Assembly: GCA_932521035.1 (NCBI GenBank)
Contig: OW051497.1
Span: 2,232,001 to 2,296,000, forward strand
Origin: Oscheius dolichura
Taxonomy: Eukaryota > Nematoda > Chromadorea > Rhabditida > Rhabditidae
Direction of reading: 5' to 3'
Length of the DNA stretch: 64,000 nt
The notes beneath the pieces were generated by a model. The model was given only the letters and a program-made list of their open reading frames with translations. It had not been told where the DNA came from and made no database searches. Below, piece by piece: positions 56,872-64,000 of the stretch. The position numbers and the translations under genes are program-made. Numbering within the stretch: position 1 is the first letter of the stretch; each line of letters starts with the position of its first letter.

Positions 56872-57741
56872 TTCGAAGGGAGTTAGAAGAAATCTTGAAA
56901 GCTCTCATTTTTAAAAGAAATGAGGAAGCGGCTCGGGTAGAATTAAAGAGTGTTCATCAATCTCGAGCGGCAGAAAAAGAGCAATCATTTCAGGATGCCA
57001 GTCACATTTATATCTTGAAAGCTCTTACTCCTCAAAGAGATATAGGAAAACGTTGCGTCGAAAGATGAAGTTGAGACAATTTCTTCAGATGAGAAAAGAT
57101 TTGGAAGATATTCTCTAGTCGAGTCGGTCTTTTATTGCTTTTTCCCACCATTCTGACACTATTCCACGTCGGAAGACGGCTGGTCTATTTAGTTACAGCG
57201 GAAGGCCTCTAATGGGAATAGATGAAGGGAAACTTCAGATTGGAAGTCAATTCTGCGCTCAGCTTTTGGTTCTGCTTTCTAGTCGTCAAAAAGTGTGTTC
57301 CAAGTCGGTTTACGGTACTTAAAGGATGTAAGTTGCTCACTCACAAGAGATTTGAAGGGGACACGGAACAAAACGGAAGATAGTTAGACTGGAGCTGCTA
57401 ATCGATCTCGAACGTCTGGCCGTTCGTTTTTTTTGGAGACGATAAGTGCCGTCGGTTCAAAGCGTCAGACCTCCCACGTTGAGGCCACTTTTTCTGCCGT
57501 CCGCTCCATTATTGTCTGAACCATAGACCAAAACACAGAAAAGGGAATAGTTTTCTTTTGGTTCAAAGAGCTGCTTCATTGTCTATTAGTCACGTCTTCC
57601 GGTCATGTCTGGGGCATCCAACTACAAATAGCCATTTGCTTTTGCGTCACAGCTCCTGATCTGTACGTCATTTCAGGCCGTTGCTCGACAGTCCGTGGGA
57701 TGTGAATCACCCCGATCTGTTTAGATAAGGCGCCTCTTCGA
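56872..57741. other. Intergenic, no supported gene
   Basis: A short ATCTTGAAAGCTCT motif occurs twice (56893 and 57014). Nothing else recognised. Confidence 0.4.
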
Positions 57742-57749
57742 TATAAAAG
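57742..57749 (+). promoter_or_regulatory. TATA box
   Basis: TATAAAAG lies 46 bases before the ATG of the histidine-rich gene, a spacing that fits a short 5' UTR. Confidence 0.7.
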
Positions 57750-57794
57750 CCCCGTTCAGTGGGCAGTCCCCATTACATTCTCAGCTTCCTTGCA

Positions 57795-58007
57795 ATGTCC
57801 TACAATCCTTACAATCCTTATGGAGCTCCTCCTCCCGTCTATCAACAGCCTCCTCCACCTGTCGTGGTCCACCAGCCGCCTCCAGTGATTATTCATGAAC
57901 ACGGGCACCATCACCATCATGGACTGCTCCATCACATCCTTCATCCGTTCCACCACCATCACCATCACGACCATCATCACGGGCATCATCACCACCACCA
58001 TTGCTGA
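57795..58007 (+). CDS. Histidine- and proline-rich 70-residue protein
   Basis: Single exon, starting MSYNPYNPYGAPPPVYQQ. The first half is tyrosine/proline-rich with PPPVV repeats; the second half is dominated by histidine (about 30 residues in the last 40) and ends in a cysteine. TATA box upstream, poly-A signal at 58060. There is no signal peptide or transmembrane segment. Runs of histidine suggest metal ion binding, which is inference; similar small His/Pro-rich proteins are widespread in nematodes. Confidence 0.8.
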   Translation: MSYNPYNPYGAPPPVYQQPPPPVVVHQPPPVIIHEHGHHHHHGLLHHILHPFHHHHHHDHHHGHHHHHHC

Positions 58008-58059
58008 TTCCCTCTAGCCTGATGATTTAAATGGTCCATAAACGTGTTCAGAAATCATA

Positions 58060-58065
58060 ATAAAT
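58060..58065 (+). terminator. Poly-A signal AATAAA
   Basis: Follows the histidine-rich gene stop by about 53 bases. Confidence 0.65.
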
Positions 58066-58087
58066 CTTGTCCGTTTATTGCTTCCTT

Positions 58088-58390
58088 TTAATTTTTTGGG
58101 GTTATGGCCTTCTCGATAAGCCAGAATAGCCGCTTAACTTCTTTCATTGGATCAAAGGTTTTGTCGCCATGTTTGCGTTGCTTCGCTATCAGAGCTAACG
58201 GAGCACGGGCAAACAAATGTCTTTCAAAGAAGAAGCTGTTGGGGTCTTCTTCTCCTTCCCCTCGTTCTTCCACCAAATGCTTCTGAGAAGCACGCTAATG
58301 ATTTCAGGTGTTGTTATTCCTTTTGTGAAGCAGAACAGTTTTTGAGGCAACAATGCAAGCCGTCTGTTGTGATGGTTCAAATACAAAATT
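58088..58390 (-). CDS. Unrecognised small basic protein
   Basis: The last block reads VEERGEGEEDPNSFFFERHL and KQRKHGDKTFDPMKEVKRLF to IEKAITPKN and stop 58088-58090. Upstream, MYLNHHNRRLALLPQKLFC in another frame could be the N-terminus if an intron lies near 58310, but the donor would not be GT. The basic leader followed by an amphipathic end is reminiscent of a mitochondrial protein; this is a guess. Confidence 0.35.
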
Positions 58391-58468
58391 AATTACCAGA
58401 AACGTTTATATACAAATGATACAAGAATAATATAATAATAGCCTAGAGAGAAATAGTGCAGCTGCTCG

Positions 58469-58711
58469 TTACCAAAGACGTCCAATGATCGCCGGCTCCT
58501 TCTTTCCATCTCCATTGACAGCTTCTGCTTCGTCATCGTCATAAAAATCGTACTTGTAGTCGCACATCTGTTCCAGCTGGTCCAATTCATCATCCGAAAG
58601 CACGGGTTCTTGGTAAAGGTCGTAGCCTGCTTCATAGCCTCGTGGTCCTCCATTGGCCCTGGCGAAGTAGTCGACGTCCACATCGGCGAAGAAATCCGTA
58701 GAGAAGCCCAT
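58469..58711 (-). CDS. Small acidic protein
   Basis: 80 residues from ATG 58711: GFSTDFFADVDVDYFARANG, EPVLSDDELDQLEQMCDYKY and a run of acidic residues (DFYDDDEAEAVNGDGKK). No signal or transmembrane segment. A reverse-strand TTTATAAAAA lies about 200 bases upstream. A longer competing frame covers the same bases but is less protein-like. Confidence 0.45.
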   Translation of the reverse strand: MGFSTDFFADVDVDYFARANGGPRGYEAGYDLYQEPVLSDDELDQLEQMCDYKYDFYDDDEAEAVNGDGKKEPAIIGRLW

Positions 58712-59913
58712 TGTTCGAAGAGAGAGAAGAGAACAGGTAGAGTGAATCTAATGAATGAACGAGATAGTGGATACTTAGTCACCAGAAGCAAAGCGAAACA
58801 GCTTCCGCTACTTCGACCAAGAAGCGAAGCAGCCGCTCAGCAGATCGCTTTCCCGTCGTAGCACTTCATCTACTCAAGCTTTTCTAGCATTTCCAGCAGA
58901 ACTTTTTATAAAGAATCTGTTAGTTTCCTTGTTTTTGTGCACTCTCTTCCTCGTTTGTTTATTTTTGCCGGCGAAGACGACCATTGCTGAACAAATACGG
59001 TTTCTGCAAGCTCATGGAGCTCTGCCTTCAATTTTTAACCATTCTAGGTTTATATTTTTACGTTTTTACAAAACCGGAAGGATACATGTCCAAAGTTACA
59101 AACTGTCTACTTCTCCAGATGAATAATAAATCTAGTAGAAGTTCACTAAGTTATTCTAACGTTTACTCTGAATACTGCCTCTACTCAAGAAGAGTAAGAC
59201 AATCAGATGAAGCATAAATCTAAGAGCACTAAGGGATTCTTATTTAACTCAGTGTTCCACTAACCTTTGCTGGATCGTAAACAGGGACGCGCTTTTACAA
59301 AACTTTACAGTATAGGCATCCTATAAGAAGTAGTAAAGTGCCCCATGATACTGAATAAGAACTTGAAATCGACACCTTAATTAATTATGTGAAATTCACA
59401 CCTGGGGCACGGTTTTAATGATCGCGGTAGGACTGAGTATTGCCTAATATGGTAAACTCCCTTTATTTAGTGTTTTAGAGGGGTTCAATAGATTTTATAG
59501 AATTCCACATGAGAAATAATATTTTTACAATGTTTAGAAAGTGTCCTCTGCTCTTTTCGTTAGTGCTTTCACTGTAATTCCTTGTATAAATAAACATTTT
59601 GTTTATTTCTGGGCTCCTACGGCGAAATATCAATCCACGCCCAGAAAAGCCTAGGCAGTCTTTTAATCAAATTCGTTGTAGGACCAAGGATCACCGTCAA
59701 CTTGGGTAGAATTGTTTTTATTCCGGTTGTATGGATAATTACCGTTCGAGTACTGAGAATTTCGATTCAGAAAAAGTTACAAAAATCATATTAAACAAAA
59801 AGAAAAGCTCCATTTTCGTCTGAATCGAGCTTGAATCTGTAACTTTTATTTCGCCCCCGCCGCGCGCTGTTTACAAGGCCCCGGTCAATGTTGGGATTAA
59901 CGTTAGTGTGGAG
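58712..59913. other. Intergenic, no supported gene
   Basis: Short frames only. A small inverted repeat places GTGCCCCA (59339) opposite TGGGGCAC (59404). Confidence 0.35.
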
Positions 59914-60574
59914 ATGCTGATCCCGCTTCTCATTTATTTTCTCTTTATTCCACCCCGTAAGTGCTTTATTCTTTATGCTGAAAACATTTTAAAACAATTT
60001 TTGCCTTCTTACAGAGAAGATCACTCATTTCTAACGAGTGACCTAAAGAAGCGAGCTGTTTATTTCTTTTAAAAACTATTTATTGATTTATATTATATTT
60101 TGGTTCAGCGAATGAGTTCTATTACAAATATCTTCTGGAAGACACACTCGATTGGATTTTGGACAACGTTGATCGATGGGAACTCACGGCGAAGTTACTG
60201 TTCGGACCTCCGATCTTTTGGTAAGAAGACAAAGCGTGTTTTTTAAAATTTTTACACAAATTCAGATCGATAGCCGCTCCAGAACTGCCAAATAAGGGGC
60301 TCGACCTATTTTGTACCGAGTGGACGTTAATCCCAGAAGTAAGGATTACTTTCTTCAGTTTCTACCATTCATTTTTAGAGTTTCTCTTTAATGACATCTA
60401 CATTATATGTAAATATATATCTCCTATTCGCAGGACGATTCCCAACAAGTTCAAAGCTTTACGAAATGTTAATTCGAAGAGTAGCTTTGCACAAGTGAGA
60501 TTTCTTCTTTTCCCCGATTTGATTTTCATTTTTCAGGACAAACGTATTGCTTTTCGGCTTAAGAAGCATTTAAT
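59914..60574 (+). CDS. Unrecognised five-exon gene with a stop codon formed at a splice
   Basis: ATG 59914 gives a leader (MLIPLLIYFLFIPP); exon 2 (60109-60220) reads NEFYYKYLLEDTLDWILDNV to LTAKLLFGPPIF; exon 3 (60266-60338) SIAAPELPNKGLDLFCTEW; exon 4 (60379-60494) STLYVNIYLLFAGRFPTSSK; exon 5 ends FGLRSI at 60574. All splice sites are GT...AG and introns 40-150 nt. Joining exons 2 and 3 makes TG/A, an in-frame TGA. No other frame of exon 3 is open. Either the gene is dead, the base call is wrong, or the donor is unusual. No family recognised. Confidence 0.4.
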
Positions 60575-61138
60575 CTAAAGGTAATATCTCTAGTCAAGGT
60601 TATACGTGTGCTCGAACAGATTCTAATCCTTGCCCACAATATTTGAAAGCTTTATATTTTAAAAATGGGTTAATATCATAAAAATCGTATCTGTATCATA
60701 AAATGTCCATTGATTTTGGAAATATGTGTAATAAAAGCATCTGTAACTTGTATCTTCCTGTTTCTATTTATGGTAATCCTAAAATATTTAATTTTTGCTC
60801 ATCTAACTCATGTAGTTATAGTGTTTAATGGATGTTTACCCTTCCAAGGATGAATTAAGCTCTGGAACACCGAGGTCATGTAATACTTGTCTGAAAGGGT
60901 TGGTTTCCTCTTGATTATTTTCTTATTTTTAGGTTAAAAGGAATTGTTTCACAATTTGTATAGCGTAGCTTATAGAATCTGTCGCCTATTTCAATATACT
61001 GATGCGTAGGCGCCGTTCTTTATATTTTTCAATAACTTTCCCTCTCCTTCTTTCAGTTTCACATTAGCAATCATTGATTTTTGTTTCCTTAGCACAGAAT
61101 GCTGCTGGACTAAAACAAATAAAGATAAAAATCAGTGA
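60575..61138. other. AT-rich intergenic region
   Basis: No open frame or repeat recognised. Confidence 0.35.
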
Positions 61139-61715
61139 TTGAAAACAAGAATTCAAGCAACCTATCAATGGAAAGCTAAACAAAAGAGAGGTCATGCATG
61201 TGGAACAGTTCCTTTTAAAGAAGACAAGATTAATCTGCTTTACATACATTTCCTTCTCAGATTTAAAAATGGGATGGCGCTGCGGTTGCATAGAATCAAA
61301 GTCCATCATGTCATATTGTCAGATAGTGATCGCCGTCTCTTTACTCGAAAGGAAGGTGCATCAGGTTCAGTATCCCAGTATCCCATAGACCAATACATTT
61401 CTTTACAGTTTCGTTAGATAAATCTCAATATTGGTGCCCTGCTGAGTCTTGCCAACAGAAGGAAGTACACTTTAAGAGTATGAAAGCGCTTCGCCAGCAT
61501 TTCGAACGGGTTAGTTGCCCTCTTTCCTCCTTCTACGTTTTAATTTCAGCTACACCTTGGGAAGACACTAGAATGTGAGTGTGGGACTCGTTTCGCCCTG
61601 GAAAAAGATCGGAAATACCATAAAAAGACTCGATGCCCTATGCGAACCGAGGCAGGTGGGCAATGTTTTTACGGCCTTGGAATAAGCGCCGCTAACCATA
61701 TCAGCATGAGCGATC
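61139..61715 (+). CDS. Zinc-finger protein resembling the ATMIN/ASCIZ N-terminus
   Basis: Exons: one ending near GHACGT, one with FKNGMALRLHRIKVHH (zinc-finger helix), one with QYWCPAESCQQKEVHF and MKALRQHFERLH, and one with LECECGTRFALEKDRKYHKK ending TRCPMRTEA. The C-x4-C...H...H finger directly followed by a CxC...H...C finger matches the arrangement at the N-terminus of ATMIN/ASCIZ, a dynein light-chain regulator. The long SQ/TQ-rich tail of ATMIN is absent and the frame stops soon after, by 61715. The start is unresolved. Confidence 0.5.
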
Positions 61716-61810
61716 TGGCTTTTTCAACCTGTTCTTGGCGAGCTTTCACTTTTACACAAAAAATAGACACGGAATGCAATGAGAAAGATTCATTTCTTTT
61801 GTGAAGGTCT

Positions 61811-62837
61811 TTAGACAACCTTGGAGAAACGACGACGGTAGCCGCTCTGGGCCTTCTCCTCGTGCTCGACAGCGCCGGTGCGAGGAGGGCATGGGCAGTA
61901 GGCAGCGTCTTGTCCGGGAAGTCCGGGTCCTCCAGGCTGGCCAGGGGTTCCCTCGGCTCCGGCATCTCCGTTCTTTCCAGCGGGTCCAGCAGGCCCCTCG
62001 GATCCAGCTTGTCCTGGGGCTCCGTCTTGTCCGGGTGCTCCGTTTTGTCCAGCAGGTCCGGCGGGTCCAGCGGGTCCAGCAGGTCCGGGTTGTCCCTTTC
62101 CGCGTTGTCCGTTCTTTCCAGGGCCTCCAGGCTGTCCAGGGGCACCATCGTTTCCAGGGGCTCCAGCATCTCCAGCGGGTCCGGCTTCTCCTGAAGAAAG
62201 AGCATTTGTTTGCGATTATTCTAGGGAGACATACCAGGAGCTCCGGCGTTTCCAGCGGGACCAGCTTGTCCGGGCTGTCCATCGGGTCCGGGGGGTCCGG
62301 CGGGTCCTTCGGGTCCAGCGGGTCCGGGCTCTCCTGAAGGAAGAACGTTAGTTTGCGATAATTTGCAGGAAACATACCAGCGGGGCACTTGATGCAGCCG
62401 GCGTCCTTCTCCAGGGTTCCAACGCTGACTCCAGCCATACCGGCCTTTCCAGCATCTCCGGGGTGTCCATCTTCTCCGGGGGCTCCAGGCTGTCCTGGAG
62501 GTCCGGGAGGTCCGGCGGGGCAGTTGTTGGGCTGGGCTCCGCAAGAGCATTGTCCGGCAGCACGTTTGTTACGTCCGAAGATGGTTCCGATGGGCAGGCG
62601 CTCAGCTCCAGCAGTTGGGACAATCATTTCCTTCCAAGCCTCGTTAGCCAGCATCTGGAGAAGAGACGGTATATGGATGTTATAGTTAAAAGCTACCTTG
62701 AATTCGTTCATGTCATCCATGACATCATCGTAAAGGGTGTTGATCTCTTGGAAGAGAGAACCAACGGTGAAAAGGCATGCGATGATGACGATGCCGCTGG
62801 CGCCGGCTGCGAGGGAAACGAAGAGCTTGGCACTCAT
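61811..62837 (-). CDS. Nematode cuticle collagen
   Basis: Secreted structural protein of the cuticle. Four exons from ATG 62837 to TAA 61811-61813, with introns of about 40 nt that end the first helix-rich exons. N-terminus [20 protein letters not shown] then the conserved [18 protein letters not shown]; a furin-type RNKR site precedes [17 protein letters not shown]. Three Gly-X-Y blocks are interrupted at cysteine clusters (CIKCPAG) and the tail reads [15 protein letters not shown] with RRRFSKVV at the end. Two collagen introns carry nearly the same sequence (AATAATCGCAAAC...). Complete. Confidence 0.96.
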
Positions 62838-62870
62838 TTCGCTGTTGTTTTACCCACTTCATCAGCGGTA

Positions 62871-62877
62871 TTTATAC
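62871..62877 (-). promoter_or_regulatory. TATA box of the collagen gene
   Basis: Reverse strand TATAAAT about 34 bases before the ATG. Confidence 0.65.
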
Positions 62878-63065
62878 GGAGAAAGTGATATGGGCGGAGC
62901 GACGTGGACATTGTTGCCACAAAGAGCGAAAGACCTTGGGGCACTGTAAAGGCGGCGAATACTTGATCTAATCTGCTTCACACGCTGGGGTTTAATGTTT
63001 TTTGTACGCCTTTAACTGGGCAGGTGGCAAGGCAAGGGGCATGATTAAAACAACGAGAAGTTTCA

Positions 63066-63420
63066 GAAGTGACATCGGCGCCGGCTAAGGTGAAACCACA
63101 GCGAAAGAAAAAGAAGCAAGTCAATAATCCCCTTCAAGCAGACGAACTGACAGAGATGTCAGTGGAAGATGGAAGTGTCATAGATTACGTGGATCAAAAT
63201 CAGCAGACCATTATCCTGGTTTTATCGACGAGTAACGTCTCTGAAACCGTTAAACAGATCACCACGTAAGTTAGCAACTTCTGGGATAAAAGGTAGCCTT
63301 TATCATTATTTTTTCATCTTTAGCAAGAGACCAAACAGCAGCCATTTAGTACTCTCAATGCAACTTGAAACATTAATGGTTAAAAGGGAATCTGTGATGG
63401 TGACTAAGATGACCCACTGA
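63066..63420 (+). CDS. Unrecognised lysine-rich protein, 3' exons
   Basis: After an acceptor (GTTTCAG) the exon reads VTSAPAKVKPQRKKKKQVNN, ELTEMSVEDGSVIDYVDQNQ and QTIILVLSTSNVSETVKQIT; a 58-nt intron then leads to KRPNSSHLVLSMQLETLMVK and a stop at 63420. The basic segment may be a nuclear localisation signal. Upstream exons are not found. It lies divergent from the collagen gene. Confidence 0.45.
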
Positions 63421-64000
63421 CAGCTAACTTCGCAATCGCTAGCTCACTCCTTCGCTATTTTTGAAGCGTTTTGAGTATATAGAAGGTGATAAGTGATCAC
63501 CGTCTTACGAAGACCGCATTGTTCCCACCGTTAAGCCAAAAATTAAAATTTCTCCAAACAAGCACACTTCCAGGAGTTATGAGCATTTCTCCTCAGAAAT
63601 CAGCTTCAAAAAAAGTGCTGGACTTTGCATAACTTAGACCTTTGGTGCAGCGGTTCCCTTTGCTGCAGGGAAGAAAAGTGGCCAACATGACAACGTAATC
63701 CTATTCCGTGAAATCTCAGTGAATGCTCTATTACCTTTCACTAGCGTTCTACGATCGCGTCCCAGCCTTTCGCTTTCCGCTGGTCAATTCGTTTATGCGT
63801 TACACAGTAGCATAAAGCTATTTCTCATTGACGTCTCATTTCACTGATGCGGTACTAACTTATATGGACCTCTTGGGAGTTTATTAAAAGGAAAATCCTT
63901 ATAGAAAAATTCACGTAAAAACAGAACAAATTGGTTTCAGCGCCCTGAAGACAACCGCCAATGTTGGAATTCAAGCAGTAGGACCATATCCGACTACGAA
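63421..64000. other. No supported gene
   Basis: Only short frames. Any gene here continues beyond the window. Confidence 0.35.

Noticed and set aside
58393-58791. 132-codon minus-strand frame overlapping the acidic protein
   Set aside because: The shorter frame 58469-58711 has a coherent acidic protein; the longer one resembles shifted translation.
61669-62550. Long frames on both strands inside the collagen gene
   Set aside because: Shadows of the Gly-X-Y repeat read in other frames.
1-64000. CRISPR arrays, rRNA genes, bacterial operons
   Set aside because: No regularly spaced repeats or rRNA sequence; spliced genes and nematode families show a eukaryotic nuclear origin.

Overview
The window reads as nuclear DNA of a nematode. 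It holds a four-exon cuticle collagen with the nematode cuticle-collagen N-terminal domain, an astacin metalloprotease ending in two ShKT domains, a cluster of nematode-type seven-transmembrane chemoreceptors, a C-type lectin, an SKP1-related gene and a histidine-rich small protein. Gene models need many very short introns, mostly about 30 to 50 nt with GT...AG ends, so most genes are visible only as short spliced exons. I cannot name the species from sequence alone. All gene models here were spliced by eye.

Layout. 1-9 kb: a spliced kinase-like gene with a broken catalytic loop, a recent 222-bp direct duplication, and two adjacent unrecognised genes (7.1-8.7 kb). 9-16.6 kb: astacin (minus), an IQ-motif plus AAA-ATPase gene resembling IQCA/DRC11 (plus), and SKP1-like (minus). 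17.5-34.7 kb: a small membrane protein, two unrecognised genes, then six chemoreceptor genes of at least two classes (two plus-strand Srh/Str-like, two minus-strand Srx-like, one further minus-strand Srh-like; the sixth copy is at 48.9-50.2 kb), a single-pass membrane protein and a catalytically degenerate inositol-phosphate kinase. 34.7-43 kb is gene-poor and rich in hairpins and old repeats. 43-47.2 kb: several non-autonomous DNA elements, a fragment of an M1 peptidase gene and two C-type lectin loci. 47.6-50.4 kb is an inverted second copy of 19.5-22 kb. 51.2-54.4 kb is a young, internally deleted Ty3/gypsy-type LTR element that sits inside the 3' end of a decayed M1 aminopeptidase gene (to 56.9 kb). 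57.8-63.4 kb: histidine-rich protein, several small genes, an ATMIN-like zinc-finger gene, the collagen and a lysine-rich protein gene.

The genes do not form one pathway. Three themes recur: chemoreceptor and extracellular protein families that duplicate and decay (receptors, lectin, M1 peptidase); enzyme families kept as folds but missing catalytic residues (kinase, inositol-phosphate kinase, M1 peptidase); and several families of short non-autonomous repeats, including tRNA-like units and foldback elements.
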